NCBI GenBank assembly: GCA_036259835.1
Contig: DATABA010000125.1
Coordinates: forward strand, 1 to 23,762
DNA from: JALYGK01 sp036259835
GTDB taxonomy: Bacteria > Actinomycetota > UBA4738
DNA length: 23,762 nucleotides
Reading direction: 5' to 3'
A model generated the notes under the pieces. That model did no database searches and was not told the origin of the DNA. It saw only the letters and a list, made by a program, of their open reading frames with translations. Shown here one piece after another: positions 1-6,221 of the stretch (positions are counted from its first letter, which is position 1; the number at the start of each line of letters is the position of its first letter). Both the position numbers and the translations under genes were made by a program.

Positions 1-375
1 GCCGCCAGTCCCTCCACCGGTTCCGCCGCCGGTTCCACCACCCGCGCCGGTCACGACGACGACACCCGCCATGCCCGAACCGCCCGGATCACCGTGAAAC
101 CGGCAGAAATACGGGTATCGCCCTGGAGTATCGAACGTCACGGTTGCGCTCTGACCGGGGTCGATGTTTCCGGTGTCGAACGAACCGTCGTCCGCGGTCG
201 CCGTGTGGGGGCTCTCGCCTGAGTTGGTGAACGTGACGCTCTCCCCAGCCGCCACGGTGATCGACCCCGGTTGGAACGCGTCGTCCACCACGTTGACGTT
301 GGCCGCCAGCGCGATACCCGCCGACGACATCGTGAACGCGCCGACGACGACCAAGATCGCAGCCAGCTTCCTCAT
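1..375 (-). CDS. Cupredoxin-domain secreted protein (3' end beyond window)
   Basis: A partial gene; the first 125 residues are visible and the frame is open at the window edge. It begins with a signal peptide (about residues 1-25, MRKLAAILVVVGAF then an SSAGIALAAN-type cleavage region). A small beta-rich plastocyanin/azurin-like domain follows. The expected type-1 copper ligands are present: His57 (in SPHTAT), Cys91 and His94 (in YFCRFHGD) and Met102. After about residue 109 the sequence becomes a Gly/Thr linker (GGGTGGGTGG), which suggests a longer protein with a tail or second domain outside the window. The ATG lies 1 nt after the stop of the preceding gene (TGATATG) and has a GAGGAGG ribosome site, so it is the last visible member of a translationally coupled operon. 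The likely role is electron transfer or copper binding outside the membrane; the partner is unknown. Confidence 0.85.
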   Translation of the reverse strand, partial: MRKLAAILVVVGAFTMSSAGIALAANVNVVDDAFQPGSITVAAGESVTFTNSGESPHTATADDGSFDTGNIDPGQSATVTFDTPGRYPYFCRFHGDPGGSGMAGVVVVTGAGGGTGGGTGGGTGG

Positions 376-376
376 A

Positions 377-919
377 TCAGTCCTCCTCGCTTCCAGAACC
401 AGACCCGACGTTCGACTCGCACGACTCGTCATCACCTGAACCCGATCCGCTGCTCGACGACCCGGGACCGCTGTTGTCTGAACCCGAACCGCTGTTGGAC
501 GAACCGGAGTCTTGGTCACACGAACCCGACCCGCTGTTGTCCGATCCGGGTCCGCTGTTGTCCGGTCCGGGTCCGCTGTTGTCCGACGGTCCGCTGTTCG
601 CCGAACCGGGACCGGAATTCGGGGACCCGGACGGACTGGACGAGGGAGTGGGCGTGGGAGTCGGTTCGAACGTCGGTTCAACAGTCGGCGTGTCCGAGGG
701 CGAGGGAGTTGGAGTGGGCTCGAACGACTCGTCGACCGACGGCGTCGGCGAAGGAGAGTCCGAAGGACTGATCATCGGCGAAGGCGTCGACGTGGCCGAG
801 ACGGCCTGTGTCCGCGCCCATCCTCCAATGACGTATCCCCCGAGAGCGAGCGTGGCGGCCAGGGCGAGTCCAGTCAGCGCCCACAGAACGAACCGGAGCA
901 TCCGCGACAAGGTGTCCAA
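377..919 (-). CDS. Membrane-anchored Ser/Gly/Pro-rich low-complexity protein
   Basis: A 180-aa protein of unknown function. One hydrophobic segment (about residues 9-33, LRFVLWALTGLALAATLALG) looks like an uncleaved anchor. It is followed by a Pro/Thr/Ser-rich stalk (about 41-98), then a Ser-Gly-Asn-Asp repeat region (about 99-162; units such as NSGPGSD) and an acidic end (GSGSEED). Two cysteines, 134 and 167, sit in otherwise featureless repeats. The start is taken as TTG at 919 because GGAGGGG lies 6 nt upstream; the ATG at 901 has no such site. The gene starts 3 nt after the stop of the upstream cupredoxin lipoprotein and ends 1 nt before the next cupredoxin, so all three are one operon. 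A relative sits at 3603-4091; both share the hydrophobic N-terminus, an ISPSD motif and the repeat tail. It could be a cell-surface spacer or a glycosylated stalk; this is inference. Confidence 0.8.
   Translation of the reverse strand: MDTLSRMLRFVLWALTGLALAATLALGGYVIGGWARTQAVSATSTPSPMISPSDSPSPTPSVDESFEPTPTPSPSDTPTVEPTFEPTPTPTPSSSPSGSPNSGPGSANSGPSDNSGPGPDNSGPGSDNSGSGSCDQDSGSSNSGSGSDNSGPGSSSSGSGSGDDESCESNVGSGSGSEED
468..608. repeat. Degenerate 21-bp tandem repeat inside the Ser/Gly-rich gene
   Basis: Read on the plus strand, units begin CCGCTGTTG at 468, 489, 531, 552, 573 and 591. The spacing is 21 bp in most cases, with one interruption at 510-530 and one 18-bp unit. The units at 531-551 and 552-572 differ at a single base. 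In the protein they encode a seven-residue unit of the form NSGPGSD. The strong DNA-level identity points to slippage or unequal exchange as the way the tail grew. Confidence 0.8.
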
Positions 920-922
920 GGT

Positions 923-1318
923 TCACCCCTCCACCGTGAGCGTTCCGGTCATTCCTGCGGCCTCGTGGAACCTGCACACGAAGTCGTAGGTGCCTGGCTC
1001 CAGCTCGATGGACTCGGTCTCAGTCTCACCGGCCTGAACCTCCTGGTCGATGGTCTGTCCCTCGACCGTGAATGTGTGCGGGGCTTGACCGTCGTTCTGG
1101 AGCGTGATCTCGCTACCTGCCTGGATGGTGAAACTGCTCGGGACGAATTCGTTGTCCCGCATGACGAGCGGGTCGCCCGCGGGCGAAGTCGCCGCCTCCG
1201 TCGGAGTGGTGCCCTGCGGGGCAGGAGCGGCTGATTCGCCACCGCCTCCACACGCCGCCCCAAGAACCGCCAGCGCGGCGACCGCCAACGGCACGGAGAA
1301 ACGCCGGACATTGATCAT
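923..1318 (-). CDS. Cupredoxin (blue-copper) lipoprotein
   Basis: A complete 131-aa protein. The signal peptide ends in a lipobox (LGAAC, Cys23), so it should be lipid-anchored on the outer face of the membrane. A Gly/Ser/Ala/Pro-rich spacer (about 24-48) follows. Then comes a cupredoxin domain with type-1 copper ligands His81 (APHTF), Cys115 and His118 (FVCRFHEAAG) and Met123. The ATG at 1318 has GGAGG 5 nt upstream. The downstream anchored Ser/Gly-rich gene starts 3 nt after its stop. It shares the CRFH copper loop with the cupredoxin at the left edge. It lies 88 nt after the sensor kinase gene on the same strand, so it may be read through from that operon or have its own controlled promoter. 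Function: periplasm-side electron carrier or copper-binding protein; the exact partner cannot be told. Confidence 0.9.
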   Translation of the reverse strand: MINVRRFSVPLAVAALAVLGAACGGGGESAAPAPQGTTPTEAATSPAGDPLVMRDNEFVPSSFTIQAGSEITLQNDGQAPHTFTVEGQTIDQEVQAGETETESIELEPGTYDFVCRFHEAAGMTGTLTVEG

Positions 1319-1334
1319 GGTTGCCTCCCTTCTG

Positions 1335-1348
1335 TCGCTTCGAAGCGA
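1335..1348. promoter_or_regulatory. Perfect 14-bp palindrome upstream of the cupredoxin lipoprotein
   Basis: The sequence TCGCTTCGAAGCGA is its own reverse complement. It lies 17-30 nt before the ATG of the cupredoxin lipoprotein, just upstream of the GGAGG ribosome site. It could be a dimeric repressor operator or an RNA hairpin in the leader. No U-tract follows, so a simple terminator is unlikely. The protein that would bind it is unknown. Confidence 0.4.
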
Positions 1349-1358
1349 TGGTCGAAGG

Positions 1359-1372
1359 GCGACCGTTAAGAC
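1359..1372 (-). promoter_or_regulatory. Putative response-regulator box upstream of the cupredoxin operon
   Basis: On the minus strand this reads GTCTTAACGGTCGC. It matches 11 of 14 bases of GTCTTTACCGTTGC found at 3538-3551 in the divergent promoter region of the response regulator. A second CTTAAC copy lies 33 bp upstream on the minus strand (1398-1403, in CCTTAACTCG), resembling GCTTAACCCG at 3550-3559. Shared sites at both places suggest common control by the two-component system encoded here. No convincing -10 was found between this box and the ATG at 1318. Confidence 0.4.
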
Positions 1373-1406
1373 GGCGCAAAGGGCCGGTGTGCGGCGAGTT
1401 AAGGAA

Positions 1407-2792
1407 CTAGGGGGAAACCGGCAGGCGAACCTCGACGCGCGTGCCGCCGTGGTTGCCGTCGGTGATCCTCACGTCTCCACCCGATCGCCGGGCGAGCTCG
1501 GCAACAATGGCAAGACCGAGCCCCGATCCGCCGGGCGGCGCGCTCTGACCGCGCGAAAAGCGCTCCAGAACGCGTTCGCGGTCGGAGGCGGGGATGCCGG
1601 GGCCCCGATCCTCAACTGCAACGAGCGCCTGCCCGTCCGCCGCACCCAGCTCGATTCGAAGCGGACCGGAGGCATACGTCAGGGCGTTGTGGATCAGGTT
1701 GTCGAAAATCTGATCGACGTCTTCGCGCCGAGTCCCAACCCAGCCGCCATCGCCAACCACCGAAATGGAAGCCCCGGCGGCTCTCGCTCGGTCCTCCCAT
1801 CGCTCGACCACCGCCCGCGCCGCTTCGTCCAGGCTCGAAGTCGGAGCTGGCTCTCCCGTCTCGCCGCGGCGCGCCAGGACCAACAGGCGGTCGACGATCC
1901 CTGCCAGCCGATCCGCCTCTCGTTCCGCGGCTTCCAGCGTTCGTGCAAGGTCGCCCTCGCCGGCGCGTCCCCGTGCCGCTTCGAGTCGAAGCTTCAACCC
2001 CGTGAGCGGGGTTCGGAGCTGGTGCGAGGCGTTCGCCACGAACTCCCGCTGCGCTCGAACGTTGGCCTCCAAGCGGTCGGCCATGGCATCGAACGTCTGA
2101 GCAACCTCGCCGATCTCCCCCCGTTCGCGAACATTCGACCGCGCGCCCAGATCCCCCTCCCCCAGCCGGTGGGCTGCTCGGGCCAGCCGGGACAGCGGCC
2201 GGGAGAGCGAGCCAGCCATCGCCCACGCGATCACCAGCCCCGCGATGAGGCCGGCCAGCCCGACCGCAATCAGCCCGAACATCGTTCGTCTCACTTCGGC
2301 CCGGACGCTGTCCAAGCCCTGGGTGATGCGGAGCGTCCCTACAACTCGCCCTTGCTGAAGGATCGGCACGGCGGTTGCCAGGATCCGCTGACCGAGCTCG
2401 TCGCTGAACCGCACCGTCCGCACCGGTGTTCGCCGCCGCAGAACCTGTTCGATCTCGGGACGGCTCTCGTAGGACTCGCCCAACCGTCCGGTGCCGGCGC
2501 TGTCGGCGAGCAGGCGGCCGGCTCCATCCGTGACGATGACGCGGATCTCGCGATCCGACGCGAGCTCGCCGGCGAGGCCCTGGACGGTCGGCTGGATGTT
2601 TCGCCCGAACCCCCTCGGCCCGATCGTGGTCTCGAGGCTCTGACCGACAGCCTGCGCTTGCGCAAGTGCCTGGGCTTGGAGTTCCGCGAGCGCTCGACGG
2701 TTTAGATTCAGCGCCAGCGGCACCTCCAGCGCCACGATCACGGCTAGGAGGATGTACGCGAACGCGATCAACAGGCGCGTCCGAAGTTTCAC
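1407..2792 (-). CDS. Sensor histidine kinase with extracytoplasmic sensor and HAMP
   Basis: A 461-aa membrane kinase. Order of parts: TM1 (about 8-29), an extracytoplasmic sensor loop (about 30-170), TM2 (about 171-195) and HAMP (about 193-245). The HisKA domain follows with phosphoacceptor His257 (FVANASHQLRTPL). The ATPase domain shows the N-box (QIFDNLIHNAL, 361-371), the G1 box (VEDRGPGIP) and the G2 box (GGSGLGLAI). All catalytic motifs are intact. It starts with GTG 3 nt after the stop of the response regulator, so the two form one transcript and a cognate pair. The sensor loop resembles no domain I can name. The next genes on the strand encode copper proteins, which hints at a metal, redox or envelope signal, but this is inference. 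Confidence 0.93.
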   Translation of the reverse strand: MKLRTRLLIAFAYILLAVIVALEVPLALNLNRRALAELQAQALAQAQAVGQSLETTIGPRGFGRNIQPTVQGLAGELASDREIRVIVTDGAGRLLADSAGTGRLGESYESRPEIEQVLRRRTPVRTVRFSDELGQRILATAVPILQQGRVVGTLRITQGLDSVRAEVRRTMFGLIAVGLAGLIAGLVIAWAMAGSLSRPLSRLARAAHRLGEGDLGARSNVRERGEIGEVAQTFDAMADRLEANVRAQREFVANASHQLRTPLTGLKLRLEAARGRAGEGDLARTLEAAEREADRLAGIVDRLLVLARRGETGEPAPTSSLDEAARAVVERWEDRARAAGASISVVGDGGWVGTRREDVDQIFDNLIHNALTYASGPLRIELGAADGQALVAVEDRGPGIPASDRERVLERFSRGQSAPPGGSGLGLAIVAELARRSGGDVRITDGNHGGTRVEVRLPVSP

Positions 2793-2795
2793 GGC

Positions 2796-3500
2796 TCAGC
2801 CCCGGTCAAGTTCGTCCTGAGGCGTGAACCGAAACCCCACACCCCGAACCGTCGTGATGTACCGGGGGACCGATGGATCGTCTTCGAGTTTCCTTCGGAG
2901 CCATGAAACATGAACGTCCAGAGTCTTGGTCGAACCGAACCAGTGTGGGTCCCACACCTCATCCATGATGTCCTGTCGTTTGACGACCTCGCCCGCGTGG
3001 CGCATCAGCAGATGGAGCAGGTCGAACTCACGCGCGGCCAGGTCCAAAGGCTTTCCCGCCTTCGTCGCGGTCCGCCGCGCGGGATCCAGGGAAACGTCGC
3101 CGACCTGGATCGGCTCCGTTCGCTCTCGCACGGACCGACCCCGCCGAAGTACGGCTCTGATTCGGGCAGCGAGTTCCTTGGCCGAAAAGGGCTTGACGAC
3201 ATAGTCGTCCGCTCCCAACTCCAGCCCCACAACGCGATCGACCTCCTCTCCTCGCGCCGACACGATGATGATGGGGACATCGGATGAAGAGCGGATCTCT
3301 CGCGCGACGTCGCGACCGTCGATGTCCGGAAGCATCAAATCGAGAAGGACAACGTCGAAGCGGTCCCGCCGATGTGCGTCCAGCGCGTCGCCGCCGGTAC
3401 CCACCACGGTGGGTAGGAACCCTTCGAGAGTTAGCGCGTCGGCGAGCGGTTCGGCGATCGCGGACTCGTCTTCGACGACAAGGATTCGCCGCCTCGACAC
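2796..3500 (-). CDS. OmpR/PhoB-family response regulator (RegX3-like)
   Basis: A 234-aa DNA-binding regulator. The receiver domain (about 1-118) has the acidic pair Glu10/Asp11, phosphoacceptor Asp54 (LLDLMLPDIDG), Ser81 and Lys103 (VKPF). The C-terminal winged helix (about 130-228) has the usual ending RYITTVRGVGFRF. The receiver is notably like mycobacterial RegX3 (VVGLELGADDYV). The start is GTG at 3500. A TAGTAT hexamer ends 6 nt before it and there is no Shine-Dalgarno site, so the message is probably leaderless. The kinase follows after 3 nt. Regulators of this family bind direct repeats with an 11-bp period, and one such candidate lies in its own upstream region, so autoregulation is plausible. 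Confidence 0.95.
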   Translation of the reverse strand: MSRRRILVVEDESAIAEPLADALTLEGFLPTVVGTGGDALDAHRRDRFDVVLLDLMLPDIDGRDVAREIRSSSDVPIIIVSARGEEVDRVVGLELGADDYVVKPFSAKELAARIRAVLRRGRSVRERTEPIQVGDVSLDPARRTATKAGKPLDLAAREFDLLHLLMRHAGEVVKRQDIMDEVWDPHWFGSTKTLDVHVSWLRRKLEDDPSVPRYITTVRGVGFRFTPQDELDRG

Positions 3501-3506
3501 GCTTCG

Positions 3507-3512
3507 ATACTA
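3507..3512 (-). promoter_or_regulatory. Candidate -10 of the response regulator (leaderless)
   Basis: TAGTAT on the minus strand ends 6 nt before the GTG at 3500, placing the transcription start at or next to the start codon. No good -35 is visible at the usual distance. This fits a promoter that depends on an activator bound at 3538-3559. Confidence 0.5.
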
Positions 3513-3537
3513 GCGACGAGGGTTCCGCCGCTACGGA

Positions 3538-3559
3538 GTCTTTACCGTTGCTTAACCCG
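3538..3559. promoter_or_regulatory. Putative response-regulator operator shared by divergent promoters
   Basis: In the 102-bp divergent region, TTTACC (from 3541) and TTAACC (from 3552) form a direct repeat with an 11-bp period, the spacing typical of OmpR/PhoB-family boxes. The centre lies about 50 bp upstream of both predicted transcription starts (3500 on minus, 3603 on plus). Similar sequence occurs before the cupredoxin operon at 1359-1372. Binding by the adjacent regulator is inferred. Confidence 0.45.
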
Positions 3560-3589
3560 CTTCGGATGCCGTCTTGGAACGCTCGCTCC

Positions 3590-3595
3590 TACCAT
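3590..3595 (+). promoter_or_regulatory. Candidate -10 of the divergent Ser/Gly-rich gene (leaderless)
   Basis: TACCAT ends 7 nt before the GTG at 3603, so the transcript probably begins at the start codon. No Shine-Dalgarno site precedes the GTG, nor the ATGs at 3612 and 3615. No clear -35 is seen. Confidence 0.45.
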
Positions 3596-3602
3596 CGAGT
3601 CC

Positions 3603-4091
3603 GTGCGAAACATGATGAAGGGGCTGGCCTGGGCGCTCGGCGGTATCGCCGTTGCCATGACGCTGACGTTCAGCGCGTACGTTGTTGCCGGCCGTGACCT
3701 TTCGACGCCCACGGATCTGGTCCCTGCAGGAGCACCACTGGCCCCAAGGGAGGTCATTTCACCCAGCGATCCGACCCCGTCGCCACGGGACGACAACCCG
3801 CCATCCCGCGCGCCGGGCAGCCAACCATCAACGGAGTCCACGCCGGAATCGAATTCCCCCGATTCCGGCTCGGGCTCCTCGAACAGCGGCTCGTCGAGTT
3901 CCGGATCCGACTCGTCGGACTCCGGGTCGGGATCATCGAACTCCGGTCCAGGGTCTGATTCGTCTGGATCGGGGTCCTCCGGTTCGGATGACAGCTCGAA
4001 CTCGGGTTCCGGTTCGGACAACTCCGGTTCGGGATCGGACTCCTCAGGCTCCGGTTCGTCGGGATCCGGCTCCGGCGGCGAGGACGATTAG
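3603..4091 (+). CDS. Membrane-anchored Ser/Gly/Asp-rich low-complexity protein
   Basis: A 162-aa protein of unknown function. A hydrophobic anchor (about residues 7-29, LAWALGGIAVAMTLTFSAYVV) is followed by a Pro/Ser/Thr-rich stalk and, from about residue 83, a tail made almost only of Ser, Gly, Asp and Asn (units such as SGSGSSNSG), ending acidic (GGEDD). It resembles the protein at 377-919 in size, anchor, the shared ISPSD motif (52-56 here) and repeat tail, so the two are likely paralogues. It is divergent from the response regulator and shares its control region. The GTG at 3603 is chosen because a -10-like TACCAT sits 7 nt before it; an ATG at 3612 is the alternative. The stop is 3 nt from that of smpB, which converges on it. 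A surface-exposed, possibly glycosylated, spacer is a reasonable guess only. Confidence 0.75.
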   Translation: MRNMMKGLAWALGGIAVAMTLTFSAYVVAGRDLSTPTDLVPAGAPLAPREVISPSDPTPSPRDDNPPSRAPGSQPSTESTPESNSPDSGSGSSNSGSSSSGSDSSDSGSGSSNSGPGSDSSGSGSSGSDDSSNSGSGSDNSGSGSDSSGSGSSGSGSGGEDD

Positions 4092-4094
4092 CTC

Positions 4095-4559
4095 TCAGAC
4101 GGTCTTCCGACGGGCGCCAAACGCTCGCTCCATCTCCCGGCGGTGCTCGCGCTCCGCGATGGACTGGCGCTTCTCGTACTTCCGCTTCCCGCGACCGAGC
4201 CCGAGCTCCATCTTCGCCAGACCCCTGGTGAAGTAGATCTTCAGCGGGATCAACGTCAATCCACGCTCGGCCGTCTTGCCGGTGAGGCGGCCGATCTGGT
4301 CGCGATGCAGGAGCAGCTTGCGCGGGCGCTTCGGGTCGTACCGCCTGGTGTCGGCCATCTCATACGGCGGAATGTGGACGTTCTCCACCCACACGGCGTT
4401 GCCGTCGACCCGGGCGTACGAATCTTGAAGGCTTGCGCGGCCTGCTCGAAGAGACTTCACCTCAGGACCGGTGAGGACCATCCCGGCCTCAATGGTCTCT
4501 TCGATCTGGTAGTCGTGGCGGGCGCGCCGGTTGGAAGCGACGGTTCGGTCTGTGTTCAC
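4095..4559 (-). CDS. smpB: SsrA-binding protein SmpB
   Basis: A 154-aa protein of the usual SmpB size. SmpB binds tmRNA and brings it to stalled ribosomes for trans-translation. Family features seen: an N-terminal NRRARHDYQIEETIEAG, then LTGPEVKSLRAGRASLQDSY, LLLHRDQIGRL and a basic C-terminal tail (KRQSIAEREHRREMER...RRKTV) that in this family occupies the mRNA channel. The start is GTG at 4559, overlapping the ftsX stop by 4 nt (GTGA). A longer frame begins at 4667, but its extra 36 residues are an out-of-frame reading of ftsX. It ends the ftsE-ftsX-smpB run. No tmRNA gene is visible in this window. Confidence 0.96.
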   Translation of the reverse strand: MNTDRTVASNRRARHDYQIEETIEAGMVLTGPEVKSLRAGRASLQDSYARVDGNAVWVENVHIPPYEMADTRRYDPKRPRKLLLHRDQIGRLTGKTAERGLTLIPLKIYFTRGLAKMELGLGRGKRKYEKRQSIAEREHRREMERAFGARRKTV

Positions 4560-5434
4560 ACCTCGAGGAACCGTCGCATGGCGAGCAGGCTCGCAACGGC
4601 CGCCACCAGGACGCCCGCGATCAACAGGTACGGGATGGCCGCGACCACGTCCTGCGTCCCGAGCCACGGAAGGAACCGCACCTTCTCACGAATGTCATCG
4701 AAGAACCAGACCTTCATGATGAAGAGCCCGACGATCGCCGCGGCGGCGCCGAGCAATCCTTCGATGATCCCCTCGATAAGGAACGGCACGCGGATGTGCC
4801 AGTTCGTCGCCCCGACGAGCCGCATGATGCCGATCTCCTTTCGCCGGGCGAACACTGCCATCCGGACGGTGTTCCCAATCAGCGCGGCAGCGGAGACCAG
4901 CATGATCACGGCGACGGCGAACATTCCCACTCTGAACACCGCCGTGACGCTGAACAGCCGTTCCAACAGGTCACGGTGGTCAACGATCTGATCGATGCCC
5001 GGTTGACCCTGGAGACGCGCATCGACCACTCGGAACTGCTTCGGGTCTTCCAGTTTCACCCTGAAGGAGGCGGGGAACGCGTCCGGCGATACGTTCCTGA
5101 TAACCTCCGGCTCGTTTCGGAAGATCACTTCCTTGGCCCTCTGGTAGGCCTCGGCCTTCGACTCATAGTCCACGCTCGCTACTTCCGGCATCCTCCGAAT
5201 GAGGCCGTCGAGATGCTGTTGCTGGGTAGGACTGATCTTGTCCTGGAGGAAGACCGAGATCTCGACGTCGGCATAGGTCGCTTCGATCAGCAGGTCGACC
5301 TCGCGGCGAACCAACAGCGCCATGCCCAGCAAGAAGAGCGCAATGAACGCGGTGGAAACCGCGGCGAACGCCAGCAGGCCGTTTCGCTTGAGTCCCTGGA
5401 ACGTCTCCTTGAAGTAGTACTCGATCCTACGCAC
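4556..5434 (-). CDS. ftsX: Cell division protein FtsX
   Basis: A 292-aa membrane subunit of the FtsEX complex, which couples ATP hydrolysis at the septum to activation of peptidoglycan hydrolases. The layout is typical: a cytoplasmic N-terminus (RRIEYYFKETFQGLKRNG), TM1 (about 20-42), an extracellular domain (about 43-170; VEISVFLQDKIS), then three TM segments (about 172-192, 223-245 and 265-285) with the FtsX permease motif RRKEIGIMRLVGATNWHIRVPF between TM2 and TM3. The start is GTG at 5434, overlapping the end of ftsE by 8 nt, so the two are translationally coupled. It overlaps smpB by 4 nt at the other end. Confidence 0.96.
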   Translation of the reverse strand: MRRIEYYFKETFQGLKRNGLLAFAAVSTAFIALFLLGMALLVRREVDLLIEATYADVEISVFLQDKISPTQQQHLDGLIRRMPEVASVDYESKAEAYQRAKEVIFRNEPEVIRNVSPDAFPASFRVKLEDPKQFRVVDARLQGQPGIDQIVDHRDLLERLFSVTAVFRVGMFAVAVIMLVSAAALIGNTVRMAVFARRKEIGIMRLVGATNWHIRVPFLIEGIIEGLLGAAAAIVGLFIMKVWFFDDIREKVRFLPWLGTQDVVAAIPYLLIAGVLVAAVASLLAMRRFLEV

Positions 5435-6113
5435 CGAACCCGTACACCCCCCGAGCCTGGTCGCGTACCACCTTTCCTCCGTCCAACTCCACCACCCGCC
5501 GCCGCATCGCGTCGACGATGGCGTTGTCGTGGGTCGCCATGATGACCGTAGTCCCGATCCGGTTGATCCGATCCAGCAGCCGCATGATGTCGACCGACGT
5601 CGCCGGGTCCAGGTTTCCTGTCGGCTCGTCGGCCAGCAGGATCAGCGGGCGGTTGACGAACGCTCGGGCGATCGAGACCCGCTGCTGCTCCCCGCCGGAG
5701 AGTTCATCCGGATAGCTGGCGAGCTTGCCGCCCAGCCCGACCAGCTCGAGGATCTCGGGAACCCGCTGCTGAATGACGTGCTTCGGCTTTCCAATCACCT
5801 CGAGCGCGAAGGCGACGTTATCGAACACGGTCCGGTCCGGAAGGAGCTTGAAGTCCTGAAAGACCGTGCCGATGTTGCGGCGCAGATAGGGCACCTTCCA
5901 CGGCGATAGCTTTCCGATGTTCTTGCCGGCGACGAAGATCTCACCCTTCGTCGGCTCTTCTTCTTTGAGGAGAAGCCGGATCAGCGTCGACTTCCCCGAA
6001 CCGGAGGGGCCAACGATAAAGACGAACTCGCCCTTGCTGACGTCCACCGAGACGTCGTCCAGGGCTCGTTGCGAATCCTTATAGACCTTTGTGACGTGAT
6101 TCAGCCTGATCAT
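5427..6113 (-). CDS. ftsE: Cell division ATP-binding protein FtsE
   Basis: A 228-aa ABC ATPase that drives FtsX. Visible motifs: Walker A GPSGSGKS (35-42), Q-loop around FQDFKLLPDRTVFDNV, signature LSGGEQQR (138-145), Walker B LILLADEPTGNLDP and switch His195 (ATHD). The start is taken at ATG 6113 (MIRLNHVTKVYKDS), which fits FtsE homologues; an upstream in-frame start at 6164 would add 17 residues unlike the family. The upstream region faces the glycosyltransferase gene on the other strand, so the promoter of ftsE lies within 6114-6221. TAGCAT on the minus strand (about 6155-6160) is one possible -10. In related actinobacteria ftsE commonly follows prfB directly; here a plus-strand gene separates them. 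Confidence 0.96.
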   Translation of the reverse strand: MIRLNHVTKVYKDSQRALDDVSVDVSKGEFVFIVGPSGSGKSTLIRLLLKEEEPTKGEIFVAGKNIGKLSPWKVPYLRRNIGTVFQDFKLLPDRTVFDNVAFALEVIGKPKHVIQQRVPEILELVGLGGKLASYPDELSGGEQQRVSIARAFVNRPLILLADEPTGNLDPATSVDIMRLLDRINRIGTTVIMATHDNAIVDAMRRRVVELDGGKVVRDQARGVYGFGA

Positions 6114-6193
6114 GTGGGCCTGTAGTAGAGGAGGGCTCCGTGCGGAGCGACTCGATGCTAGCAAAGAGGTCCAGGTAAGGGAACTCGATTCGC

Positions 6194-6199
6194 TAGAAT
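6194..6199 (+). promoter_or_regulatory. Candidate -10 and ribosome site for the glycosyltransferase gene
   Basis: TAGAAT lies 22 nt before the ATG at 6222, and GGAG (6213-6216) sits 5 nt before that ATG. This would give a short leader of about 16 nt. No good -35 is visible, so confidence is limited. Confidence 0.35.
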
Positions 6200-6221
6200 C
6201 CAGACTTTCGTCGGAGCGGCC

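Noticed and set aside
468..608. A CRISPR-like or other spaced repeat array
   Set aside because: The repeats are short, contiguous, in frame and code for Ser/Gly units; there are no unique spacers and no cas genes.
1104..2705. A 533-codon open frame on the plus strand opposite the sensor kinase
   Set aside because: The opposite strand encodes a complete histidine kinase with all motifs. The plus-strand frame has Arg/Pro-rich composition and no domain, as expected for an antisense shadow in high-GC DNA.
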